From Lunularia cruciata (Eukaryota; Streptophyta; Marchantiopsida; Lunulariales; Lunulariaceae): 64,000 bases of DNA. Below, piece after piece: positions 36,601 to 48,397 of the stretch; positions within the stretch are counted from its first letter, which is position 1; each line of letters opens with the position of its first letter. The position numbers and the translations under genes were made by a program. The stretch covers positions 42,079,034 through 42,143,033 of the forward strand of contig OX419762.1 in NCBI GenBank assembly GCA_948567375.1, written 5' to 3'. The notes under the pieces are model-generated. The model made no database searches, was not told the origin of the DNA, and was given only the letters and a program-made list of their open reading frames with translations.

Positions 36601-37864
36601 GCGAAACTTGCGGACATTACTGTTGCTCAAACGGAGCTGGAAAGAAGCGGAAGGCATATGAGCATTCAGCAAGAGCTTCTTCAACGAAGTGGTTCATCTT
36701 CTAGCTCAGGTAAGGCTACCGTGTTGAACCCGAGCACCATGTAGAAGCGAAAGTTAGGGAAACGAATCATTTGTCCATGCATATCCAAAGGATGTGATGC
36801 TTCATGCTCTCACGGCTCTGACTTGCTCAAAATTTATGTTAACGTGTCTGACCCGACGATTGCAAACCCCGTTTGCAACCATGCTCATTTTTTACAATTC
36901 TATCATTTATTAATCACCATTACCTGGTTGTTTTACTGCAGGTTCTGTATTTCTCACGCCAACTACCAGCGATGATTGGTCTCGTCATGGACCAGGCTTT
37001 GACATACCACCAGGTACTCCGTATGAAACCAACGCCGCCAGCAACCATTCTAAGTGGGCTGCTCCAGGCACAACTTCTCCATATCAAGCTTCTCCACATA
37101 TGGCAGTCCCAGTTCCAGTTCTTACAGGACATGAGAACCCCAACTGGGTTGCACCAAGTACTGTATCCGGTCCCCCTCCATACTCATCCATGGCGCCACC
37201 CGGCCAGCCAAGCTCCACCCCAGGTCCTCCTTCATACTTCTCACCCCCAGGGCAGCCAAGCTCCACTCCAGGTCCCCCTTCATATTTCTCGTCCGGACCG
37301 TCTCCAGGTCCTCCAAGACATCAAAGCAGTACGTACGCAGGTCCTCCTCCAAGACATCAAAACAGTACCCACTTAGGTCCTCCTCCTCCATATCCAGGAA
37401 CCTCCTCTCCTCTTGGGCATTCGGACACTTACCAAACACACGCAGGAGGATATATGATGGATCCGGTTGCTGTTAACTCTCACTACAGCTCTCACCACGT
37501 CTCACATCAACCGTCTCAACACAGCTCTCACCATTCCTCCAATCATCCTCCTCATCAAAAGCCAACCAGCAACGATTGGTCTCCGAGCGGAGAACCAGTA
37601 TGGTGGGCTAAACCGGAGAATGCAGACCAAGGTAGTGGACCTCCGAGTGACACGGAATCAGAATCTACACAAGGTGGAGGTGAGTCACAGTCTGGATCGA
37701 GGAGAAAGAATTGGATGAAAGGCAAGAAAGATAAGTTGAAGGTGAAATCCGAAAAGGTGCTAGAAGTTGCCAAGGTTGGGAAAAATCTTGTCAAAGAGGT
37801 CGCCAAAGACAGAAAGGATCGTGTTCTTGGAAAGCTTGCAAAGAACATGTCCACCAAACGTTAG
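33668..37864 (+). CDS. Tandem LRR protein with Pro-rich PPxY region and basic tail
   Basis: Three exons join in frame: 33668-34994, 35480-36709 and 36942-37864 (GT-AG introns), giving 1159 residues. Start ATG at 33668 gives MADEECFPPG. Residues 1-442 and 443-852 are two homologous modules of ribonuclease-inhibitor-like LRRs (LEQLNLAGNTAVGSKAGC versus LEVLNLGGNGGFGSEIGC), each ending in TELERSG. Residues from ~853 are Pro/Ser/His-rich with two 16-residue repeats (PPGQPSSTPGPPSYFS), PPPY motifs that could bind WW domains, and a His/Ser stretch. The last ~55 residues are Lys-rich. No signal peptide, membrane segment, NB-ARC or kinase. The LRRs suggest a protein-binding scaffold, cytosolic or nuclear; exact function unknown. 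Exon 1 could read on to a stop after 35041 if intron 1 is retained. Confidence 0.85.
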
Positions 37865-38030
37865 GCAAGTATCGGTTTAAACTAATTTCACGCCTGGACT
37901 TCTATGGGGAAGGAGCCCCCATTTGGACGATCCTGTATATTATCTTTTCTCTGTTGCTGGTGGTCCTGAACTAATCTTGGTATGTATTCTGAAGGCTCTG
38001 GGTCCTAAGCAGCTGTGCAGCCTCAGCTAA

Positions 38031-38066
38031 TTCGGTCGAGTCAGCTGTAGCACTGACTCGACCGAA
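38031..38066. other. Perfect 14-bp inverted repeat (hairpin) downstream of the LRR gene
   Basis: TTCGGTCGAGTCAG (38031-38044) and its exact reverse complement (38053-38066) are separated by 8 bases. It lies about 170 bp after the LRR stop codon, so it may be in that gene's 3' UTR as a stable RNA stem, or be the remnant of a small inverted-repeat element. Confidence 0.9.
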
Positions 38067-41000
38067 ACTGTACGGGAGTCGAGATTTTGGGATATGAAAT
38101 GTGTCCGCAGTAGAGTTTACACGATCAACCTAATTGGATTCGCTTCTATAGGGTCCTCGAATATAATTTTTATCGGTTTCCGAGTGAACTTCCAATGAAC
38201 GTTGGTCCTTGGATCACAGGATTTTGAACCCTCATTAGCTGTCCAAGTATCTTTGACTGAAGAACTTGCCACGCATAAAATATCAAAATTTTAGAAATAG
38301 AAATTTATTTGGACCCTGCGCTTAAAGCACGTTGGGAGAAAAGTTGGAGTCGCAGACTGATTCGTCTAAGTTTTTGTAAAGGATGATATGTGGTAACAAG
38401 GCATCCACATACTGAAACCCAAATGTTTGGTCATGTATGTAAGTCAGATTCCTTGACAATGGACCACAAGTAAGCAGGCAAAAGACGTGCTGTACAGAAA
38501 CGTGGGGTTTCATGACACCCACAGAGCAAGCAGGTGAAGAGGCTTCAGACTCATTGGATCCTGGATGCTACGCAGTATGCATTGAGATTTTTAGAGATTT
38601 GTAGTCTGTTTTGCCGCTTAACAGGATACACAAACTGGACAAGCATAAACGTCCCACACAATCGGCAACGATTCATGCAGAACTCTTTACTACATTGGTG
38701 GGAGATGCATATTACTGGAAGAAACCACTCAAGAATAGAAGGGGATATCACGGAAGTACACATTGCTTCATTTAGATCACTGCAAAAGTGTCATATTTAC
38801 GAGAAGATCAACACCTACTTCTACCCCATGAGCAATGGGTGCAAGTCGATCTGATGGCCATCAGCTTCGTGAACTCCCGCTGTGAACGTCAGTTTAGTGC
38901 CTTCATGCGAGCGCTCAGAAGCGATCAAAATTTTGAACATTTATCTGGTATCCAACTTACCTTCCATTACAGGTTCGTGACTTTTGGGACTGGTTCTTGC
39001 TTTACCTTCAATTGCAGATCGTGACCTTTTAGTGAATGTTTCTTAAAGGTAAACATCTTTCGCTGGCGCTTGAGAACATAGAGATAGGTCGAGTCTACTC
39101 TGGAATGACCATATCTTCTACATAGACATCCCTTTTGTCCACAAGTTATAGGGTGTAAATCGTATATCCACTTCTAGTCCAAAACTTGTACATTTTAGTT
39201 TACACTTCCTGGTATTCTTTAAACGTTTTCACCTTAGAAAGAGAGAATTTGGTGATCATATGTTCTTATGGTCGGTGGAGTCTAAGACCTTAAGAAGGCA
39301 ATTTGATAATTGTACGTTCATTGCTCCATCATTATGAAAGAAACCCTTTCAGGGAACCCCAGATGGATGGTATACTTCACTAGCATCCAAGGTCTGACCG
39401 AGTTGCTTGATACTTGGCATGCATCAAGGTTTGCGCTTCCATACTTTTTTCTCTAGCGACTTGCTGGACCCAAAGACACCCAAGATAAGGAAGTATTTAG
39501 TCCTTATTAGGAAAACTGGGTATTATGCTTGTATGCATAATCAAGTTCAATGTCAAATATTTTGGGAAATACTAATATCTTTGGTTCAATCAATATAAAA
39601 CATACATTCATATCCGAATATGTAGAGTCAAGGCTTTTAATGCTTGCGAGCAACCCATGTGGATGAAAATGGTACAATTGAAATAAGTCTTAACTCGTTT
39701 ATGTAGTTATGTGAAGTATTAATATTCTTACTCTAATATATTTGTTTAAATTTATAATAAAATATGAGTCTTAACTCATTTATATGATTATTAGACAGTT
39801 TTATTTTACCACTCGGATCATAACTTAATCCAAAGGACTGATTATTCACTTTATCTCTCAAGATTTTTATAAAAAGACTATTCTCTTGTTCATTCATTTG
39901 GCATGGAAAGGGAAAGGAGTTCATTCTAAACTATGCATTATTCCATACTCCTATTTAGAGAACTCTTTGAAAAAATTAAGTTGATTGCACAAACCACTTG
40001 CTTTACCAATGGAGGAGTTTTGGTGAGAATCTTTGTTGTCATATCTTTATCATGAATATACTCCCAAGATAAGGTCTACGTTCATTTTATAGAATTGATT
40101 TGAATTTTGTTGTGTCTCCACAAGAATGATAAATTAGAGTTCTCATCAAAATAAGATATATATGATTGTATATGTTTACTAAAATCCTTTACTAAGTATC
40201 TAAAATGTAAAGTTTAATAATTGAGTTACAATTCGTCTTCTTATGGCCTCAATAAGAGTTATGAATTAAATCCTATATGTATCAAGTATATTCAGATGAT
40301 CTTTCTCACTTATGGAACTTATGATTCATCTGGCTATAATAAAGATGTATTTTGATTGGATTTTCTTTAAGTCTAAACCTTTCCAAAATAAATATTAACT
40401 ATTAAGAAATTTCCTTTTGCTCCTATAAATAGAATTAACTCCATAGTATACTTTAGACATTTTATATTATTTTCTTAGAATTTTCCATGATAAAATTTTT
40501 ACTTATATAAATATTTATATATTATGAATGAACATCTCAAACAAACAAGATACTGAATTTTTTATGTCAACACCTATCAATAAACTATTGACGTGATGCC
40601 TTTTTCAAGATCAAGGGAGAGGTATATATCTTTACTAATGGTCTTCAAACAAAGGGTAGCAGAAGTTGCACATTATATATTGAATTGTTCAGCAATTTGT
40701 ATTGATGATGATGTGTTTGAGATAAAGAAAGAATCTTTAATACTTCACTAGTAATCAAATTATGAGTTAAATCAAAATCTATTAAAATCATTTAGTATCT
40801 TACTTTTGTTTATGTGTATTTCAAAAGAACAAAGGAAACTTCATAAGAGTTTAGGGTAGTAAGGCACCACAGAAGCTTCATACGAAATAAAGGGGGGTGG
40901 TAAGCTGTTGAAGAAAAAAAATTTAGGGAGTGAGTAACTTGGCTAGGAAATCAATAGCTAACTTTTCCAAATGCAAATCTATATTTAACTAAAATATAAA

Positions 41001-42071
41001 TGACAAGATTTTATATCATTTCAAAATATGTTTGCCACTCAAATCAATATTTGACATCTAATGTTTTCTATCATGCCTGATTATTCTTTAGAACACATCT
41101 CTTTTCTTTTATCATCCCCACTTATTTTCTCAGAAATTGATGGAAATATATAACTCCTTTATCTTCATTTTATTCCCTTATAACATTTAGAGATTTCAAT
41201 AGTACACTGATACAATTCCTTAGTGATTTCTAAAGCATTGTATAGGTAGTCTTGTAATATATTATGGGGTGTGTAATATAGTGGCCCATAAAATTTATGG
41301 TTCTTGGTCCATTAAATTGTGATGTACTTGAGTTAATTATCCTCTATATTTCTCAAAGATTTCCGATTCAGTTTATGACCTTGTTATATTTTTTTTATGC
41401 CTGTAGTCTTTACCTGTAGTTTTTAAGCCTGCATGCCTGTATTTTTTTATGCCTGATATCCTATTTACAATAATGATCTTGTTCATTCTGCTATTGAAAA
41501 CTTTATTGATAAAAACTCGAACATCATACTTTCTAAAACTTCGTATAAAGTTTGTAGATCCGCTTAAGACATAAGAATCTGAGGTGAATCCTCTTACATC
41601 GAGGGCCTTTGGAGAACTATTAAAGGGGGCATATGTAGGAATCCTCCTGGATAAATGGATAAAGGGCAGATAAACCAAGAAATAGTCTACTTCGGAACCT
41701 TTAAAGTCAAAGTACCAAAGGATATAGTTGCCCCGTATTTTTAACACTTTTGAATGAAAAAGATATTGACATGGATCATTAATGAAAATATATTCCTGAA
41801 GATCTTAGTGCAACAGATTACTATGTCAACCCTTTACAAAGAACTATCCAAGCCAAAGGGTGGTGGACTTTTATCTTAAAAATAATCAAAGATAATTGTG
41901 AATGTTGCATAGTTTACTTTATATGCTATTACCTTTCGATGGCTAACACTCTTATTCATTAGTTTGAGGACAGTAACGAAAATTTTAGTTTCCAATAATA
42001 AAATACTACCGAGCTTGTGGATACTTTATCCGCCAAATTAGCGAAGATGTTGCCGAACGTGCAGCTATTCA
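38067..42071. other. AT-rich intergenic region, no gene seen
   Basis: From about 39600 to 42000 the sequence is strongly AT-rich. Reading frames such as 41373-41747 (-) have no recognisable motif and no splice support. I found no repeat family shared with the rest of the window. Confidence 0.45.
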
Positions 42072-42314
42072 TTATTCGAGGGGGTATACGAAAGTCGAAT
42101 ATTCTTTAAGGGCCATTCTTTGCTGACGTGGTTGGCTGGATAATCCTTTATCATCCATCCCCGTCAGACTGACAACGTGCACACATACTATGGCAAGAAG
42201 GTACTGTGGCCAGGTGACCGTAGTTAAAGTATTAACTACACCGCAGTTCGATGGATAGAGCGACGACGGAATTGCTAGCGCCGTCGCAAGCAGGACGGCC
42301 ATCGATCGATCCAT
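42072..42314 (-). CDS. Possible small secreted-protein reading frame, divergent from RUS6
   Basis: From the ATG at 42314 an 80-residue frame opens with MDRSMAVLLATALAIPSSL, which has the n-region and hydrophobic core of a signal peptide and G/C-rich codons. A GTATGT donor-like site follows in the frame, so it could be a first exon. The rest shows no family. It is about 400 bp upstream of RUS6 on the other strand, compatible with a shared promoter. It may equally be chance. Confidence 0.2.
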   Translation of the reverse strand: MDRSMAVLLATALAIPSSLYPSNCGVVNTLTTVTWPQYLLAIVCVHVVSLTGMDDKGLSSQPRQQRMALKEYSTFVYPLE

Positions 42315-42729
42315 CGTCCTTTCTTCATCAGCAATGTTTGAATACACAGAAGAAGGGACAGATGGGTCGACAGGATCGAGGTAAATTCTTGATGCTCGAT
42401 CGTTGCATTGCAGCAGACTCATAAAGGTAGATTCGAGGGTGCTCTCGATGGCGAGTTTTGTGAGGTAATCATCATCACATGGGTGCAGTACAAACGAGCA
42501 GTGGCGGAACTTGCTAGGCGGAACAAAGAGAATTGTTGTTGCCTTGCTCTGAATTGGAAACACCCCTCAGAAATCAATGAATGTGCTCATCTACCTCCCA
42601 GGAATGGGCCCCATGAGAGGAGAGGGCTTGAGGCAGGGCTTGGTCAGTAAGATGAGTACTTCAACCGCTTGACATTGTAAAGTATCAGTCAGTGGGGTTT
42701 TTGAGGAGCTCGGAGGAGTAGGGGAAGAA

Positions 42730-45700
42730 ATGGGGGGGATTCAGTTGCCAGGAAAGCCTAGGAAGCCCAGGGGAGGAGGTGGAGGAACGTTACTGGATTT
42801 GAATAAGCACTCGTTGAGTATTACTTCTGTTGGGCCTGAAGCGTGGCCGGAGTTGCGGAATTTATCCAAGTCACTTGCGGTGTTGTCGAATTCTTGTTCT
42901 TCATCGGCTTCGAGTCCGTCTCCTCTACCTGTAGGAAAGAATTTGGTGTGTCGGGAATCGTTGCGAGGGGTGCAGTGGCAGTATAGCTCGTCGGAGAAAG
43001 GGTCCTCGCAGCGTGAATGGAATCGTGTGGGACGGGCTGAAGCGAATCGCGATCATCTGAAAGTAAGCGTTCTTGGCGATCACGGCGAGCTGTAATTTAC
43101 CGTAGAATTGGTTTCTCGGACGTCAATTTGATCCTTGAATAAATCTTTTCGAGAACGGGAAGAATCAGTCCGGGGTTTAACTCCGTTCTTTCCATTTCAA
43201 GTGCCATCTCAAGTCTCCCCATTTGACTGGTGCGGAATATTTGCTAATTTTGTGGAAGATATATCACATTCAATTTTATGCGGTGAACATGATATGTAGA
43301 TTAACTGATCCTTTATTTCCAAACTTCCGAGATTGGTCTGCGGTTCCGGTATACGTAATTGGAGGCACAGAGTCATAATCTTCCTTCCGGAGCGATGAAC
43401 ATGTTATGAATCTCAGAAACAGCTGTTTACAAACCCTCCTATGTAGAACTCTTTTCTGAGCACACTAGTAGGACCTTGTTTGAATCTCTTTAGTAAGATC
43501 TTTATGTTGAGTTCGTCATGTCCCAATTGTTTCCAGTTTTTTATTTGCTGGAGTAATTAACAGCTCTTTGCAACTACTAGACTTGTTGACAACGAAATAT
43601 TTTGCTCCGTAACCTGTCTGAAAGTATTTCTTGGTCCATGTTGTCAGGGTTTATGCTCATATAAGTCACTCACATCCAGAAACTGGGTGCAGGAGGCGGT
43701 CTCTTTTCTTCGGTCTTATGTTGTACCGGAGGGCTACCCTGCAAGTGTGTCACCCGCGTACACACCTTACATGCAGTGGCGTGCTGTGCAGGTATTGCAA
43801 CTTAAACAGTGTTCTCAAATATTCGCAGCTCCTTGTAGCTCCTAAAAGATCGGTACATAACGAGAGTTTATGCGCTGTTTAAAAGTTACTTATCTATACA
43901 AAGAACATGATCTCCTCTTACATGTGGACTATGAGTGCCAAATTCAGATATTCGTGTGACTAAACGGGTGTCTCATCCGGAAGATTCTTCACGTTCTTTC
44001 TTAGTGAGTGCGTGGTCAACAGTGATATATTCCATCACTGATTTGAAGAATGTGTTTGCGACATGGAGCGAAACATTGCCCATTTGTTTATCATGTCTTC
44101 TGAAGTAATTGGGAGATCTAGTTGCAAGATGGATTAAAAGCAAGTTCTAAGTACACATTTCTGTTGATTGGGACCTCTCCTCCACCATGACTTGGTGAAG
44201 TGCCTAACAGTTTGCATTGGGCTGTATCTCAGTATTTTTTTGGTGGTGCCATGAGTGTGTTTACGACAAGATCCTTGCTGCATGCCTTAGGCATTTCTCG
44301 CAAGGGGTCAGCTTCTGGAGCAGTTGCGGTGAACTGGGTTATTAAGGTATTTTGACAATTAGGCCTTTCAACTCTAGAGTATAAACTGGTCCTCTGCACA
44401 GTAAAATTTGATCAGACTTACTATGCTCATCACGCATGTTTATGATTTCATAGGATGGAGCAGGGCGGATAGGAAGAATGATTTTTGCACGGCACGGCAA
44501 GAAGTTTGATTGCCACCTTAAGCAGGTAATATATGAAGGAATTCTCGATCTAATCGTTCGCTGTTAGTGGCCAGTAAACTGTAAGCTATACTGGGTCATG
44601 TGGGTCTTGAATCGTCATTTTCGTCTTAAGGACTTGATTGTTCGTGCACATTGGGCCTTTCAGAAAGTCATCAGGCATCGGTTCTGACATAAAAATGGTG
44701 TGAAGTAGAGATTTGCCGTGATTGTCGGGTAATAGTGAAATCAACTGCAGGTTGGTTGGTGGGTGAATTGCAGCTACGTTTTGCAGGAGACTTGTTAATG
44801 GAGCTTGGTGCAGGAGTGGAGCTTGCAACCATGGCATTGCCTCAATTATTTTTGCCGCTAGCCTGTGCAGCTAGTGTTGCAAAGGTAATCTCAAACTTCA
44901 TGTTTTAATGGAACTTGCAGGATCGACATCTTTTACCGCTTATCTGCTTTAAGGAGACTGATAAGGTGCTTCCTATTTGTCACGAATGGCAATACCTTTT
45001 GTGCTCCAAGTTAAGTTCGGCTTTTGACATAAATGACAGAATGTGGCAGCAGTGACATCCACATCAACTCGTGCGCCTATTTACAAGGCTTTCGCTCGGG
45101 CGGAGAACATTGGAGATGTTACCGCCAAAGGCGAATGCATAAGCAACATCGCAGATCTGGTATGTGAGCTTGAACAAATCGATTATCATGGCCTCTCTCT
45201 ACATATACTACGGAAGTACGGAACTTTATTTCACTGTGCAATATTTTGACCTTTTTCATGGGTAACCCTTCTCTTCTGGTTTTCTTTCAGTTCGGAACAG
45301 GTCTGGGCATCATCCTCTCAAAGAAAAACCCTTCTCTTTTCACCACCTTCGTGGCCCTCTCTTGCGGATACATCATTAGTTCTTACCAGGAGGTACTTTC
45401 ATATTTAAGCATCTGTCTCCTTTATTCCAGAAAGTTGATGTAAGTTGATGAAATAGATAAGAGTTGACAAGGACCTGAATGCTTGGATAGGTCAAAGCTG
45501 TACGATTGCCTACACTAAACAGAGCAAGATTCGGTTTGGCTGCACAAGTCTTCCTCGACACAGGTACGTCAAACATTTGACCTTCCTTGCATTGTCAAGA
45601 TTTTGGATGAGTCATGTTTCCTCATGCTTATGTGAAGCTGCAAGCGGTTTTCCCTTCCGTTGTTGTGGATTTTGATACAAGGCGTAAACTCGGTGGATAC

Positions 45701-46712
45701 AAATGACCAGGGCAAGTTCCATCTTTGGAGTACGCAAATGCGAAAGAGAATATATTGTTTGCCCCGTGGGCCCAGGAGAGGTCTGTGGCACTAGGTAAGA
45801 CCTCAGGCATCTGAACAGTACGTCGTCTGCTATTCTGCTCTGCAAGCTCAGCTGAGTAGCTTCAACCGCATATCTCCACTGCTCTATATATGCTGATTAT
45901 ACTGGTCTCTGCCCCCGTTATACAAACGGTTCCTGCTCTCATCACTCATATATGCTGATTATACTGAGAATATCACATCAGGTGCACGAGTGATGGAAGC
46001 CTTCTCAACTCCAGAAGAGTTTCAAATAACACGTGCTCTTTTTGAGGTACAGAGCAGAAAGCATTTGGTTAAAGCCCTTAAACTTTATCCAGTGTTTCTT
46101 CTTGTGAAGTTCTTTGAGGTATTTACAAATGTACCTTGTTCATGTCTTTAGAAAGAGAACTACCTTCTGACCTATCGACCATCAAAAAGGCAGGCGTTTG
46201 TGGTGCTCAAAGAAAGTGCAAGATCGGAGGATATTTTACGTGCAACATTCCATGTGAGTATCCAAGAGTTCAAGTTTCTGCCACTCTCCCTCCATGTAAT
46301 TTATCTTAGTTTGATAAAGTTAGTGACTCTTCTCTTCTGGGCATGGAGGCAGGCACACGTCCTGATGCAAGTTCTTCGAAAAGTGCGCCATCAAGGCGGA
46401 CCCCCAGAAGGCAGCAAACAGGATAAGGAGTCACTGGCGTTCAACTTGAACTCCCAATGGCAGTCTGAAGACGGTGTAATCAAAGCTGTCGCTAAAAGCT
46501 ACGAACACGTTGAATCGTTATACAACACTTTCAAACAAGAGGCCTCTGCACAGGTATAATTGACTGTTCTTATCATGTCTGTGCAGAATATCGATTGGCT
46601 TGCAAAGATTCTCCTTCTCATGTTGATGGTACTAATAATTGTGTTCGTGTATCAGGGATGGATAATGTCGGAAAATCTGCTTAGTCCAGGAGACGCTCGA
46701 GTGTCAATTTGA
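42730..46712 (+). CDS. RUS6: RUS6-type DUF647 protein (ROOT UVB SENSITIVE family)
   Basis: Thirteen exons join without a frame break to 525 residues: 42730-43062, 43648-43791, 44233-44346, 44454-44525, 44774-44884, 45040-45159, 45291-45392, 45491-45563, 45711-45794, 45982-46046, 46152-46253, 46353-46553 and 46656-46712. All introns are GT-AG and phase 0 except the two after exons 8 and 9 (phase 1). Diagnostic segments: FLRSYVVPEGYP (exon 2), YFFGGAMSVFTTRSLL (3), DGAGRIGRMIFARHGKKFD (4), GDLLMELGAGVELAT (5), NVAAVTSTSTRAPIYKAF and GDVTAKGEC (6), NRARFG (8), GWIMSENLLSPG (13). The DUF647 core and C-terminus match plant RUS6 (EMB1879 in Arabidopsis, required in embryogenesis) better than RUS1/2. 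The Gly-rich N-terminus (RGGGGG) is lineage-specific. RUS proteins are linked to UV-B responses and vitamin B6 homeostasis; the biochemical role is unsettled. Confidence 0.95.
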
Positions 46713-48258
46713 AGGAATAATTAGTACATGATGTTGCTTCTGCAAAGTCCCTCTTGTTAGTGCCTTGCATTGTCACAGTCTTGCGACCACAGCACCTAGG
46801 TCCTGACTGGACGATGCCTTCATAGCGAATATCTAGTTCAGCAAAAGAGGGAGCACGGCAGCGATGTTTCTGACTGTAAGGAGACTCCTTGGCGCTTGGT
46901 ACTTCTTCTGCACCCCTGAGGTCATCACTTCCATCCACACGCATTGGCCAAGTGATGTCATCGAAGACGAGAAAACCATGATCATGTGGCATACGCCATG
47001 GGCATCAGGAAAGGGTTCGACTTGGCGTATCCAGGCTTAGGAATTCACTCTGTTCTTTGGAAAATAATTATGGTGGATAGGGGGAAGCAACTGTCTCCTC
47101 AAGAGTTTTGACGTTTGACTGCTGAAATGTTGTAATTTGTCTTAGTCGGCCGGAAGTCCGATTGACACCAGTTTTGTAGGCGACTATAGTAACGATTGTA
47201 GCTAAAGATGTTCCCAACCATATTCTTTAACGAGTTCAGCTTCATGATAAGAGTCGAAAGTAGCTCAAGCCCAAGTGGTGGGTAAGATGTGGCCTCCAGT
47301 GAACTTGACAGCTAGTTGAATCTGATGGAAAAGTTTGCACAATTTTTGTTTGAAAGTGATCCTTGCTTGAAGGTATATTGAAATTATGCCATCATCTGAC
47401 TTGAAAGACATCAATCATGTTGCGTGTATGGTTTCCTTTGACTAGTTACTGAAGTCTGCGGTGCAGACTTGGCAATTCGAACACTTGCTCAGCGGAAAGT
47501 GGCGAACTGGCTTGCATTCCTAGCACCCTCGAATTATCAAAAATCATATGGCTCAGACACAAACTGCTACAGAAGCTATAAACCAATGAAATATGCGTTT
47601 GTAGGCTGTGAATTAAACAGGCTCCAGAAAATCGTGATTATTATTACATTGATTTGGATAATGATCGAGATTGCTGCAAGAACGGGGACACATTTGTCAG
47701 AGTGCTCGCAGAAAGCATGTCGAAATCACAAACTATATTCTTTTACCTCGTTTGTACGTCTCTCCCTTGTACGGCTTGATGGGGTCTTCCCATCCTTCGT
47801 GTTTGCTACGCTGTCGCCTTTCCTTATTCTTGGAGTTTCACTTGAATCATCCTGACAGTAGCAAGATATCTTACCACTTAAGTTCACAACAGATTTGAGA
47901 ATGTGTTGCATTGCACGCAAACGGATTAGAGAATTTTGCAATCTTTGCAATAATTTACTAGTCTTTCCGATGTTTTCTATCCACTATGCGACTATCAGAA
48001 ATAACGCAGAGAAGCATCATTGAAGAAACTGTTTAAACTGCCAATCCTACTATAGAACCTCAGAATGTGCAACACAATGATTGAAAAGAACGGTACTGAG
48101 TATGGGATCAGTCCTTCAGTTGAAGTTTATTTCTTGGAATGTATGTCAATCATTCCTAGCGATTTCCTCTGGTGGAGATGACTATAGAGTCAAAAGTGTA
48201 AGTCACAACTTGTCGAACACTTCAGGAGCCCGCAAACTCAATGCTTTCGGTGGTGAGG
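46713..48258. other. Downstream flank of RUS6, no gene seen
   Basis: Probably the RUS6 3' UTR followed by intergenic DNA. Frames at 47469-47898 and 46681-46992 have no motif or splice support. Confidence 0.45.
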
Positions 48259-48397
48259 TCAACGTGTTCGTTCTACAACAAAGAAGAGAATATGAATGGA
48301 TCTCACATATCTCATGAATATGAATTGATCTCACATATGTGAGATCAACGTGTCCTTTATACAACAAAGACGAGAATATGAATGGATCTATATATAT
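48259..48397. repeat. ~54-bp direct repeat, period 85 bp, around a 24-bp palindrome
   Basis: A ~54-bp segment (CAACGTG...ACAACAAAGA-GAGAATATGAATGGATCT) occurs at 48259-48312 and 48344-48397. At their junction lies a perfect 24-bp palindrome (48325-48348), each arm TTGATCTCACAT. Confidence 0.85.

Noticed and set aside
37122-37439. Minus-strand and alternate plus frames over the Pro-rich exon
   Set aside because: Shadows of the repetitive Pro-rich coding frame.
41373-41747. 124-codon minus-strand frame in AT-rich DNA
   Set aside because: Basic residues and some length, but no domain and no RT, integrase or copia tail motif.
46681-46992. 103-codon minus-strand frame
   Set aside because: Overlaps the last RUS6 exon and its 3' UTR; no motif.
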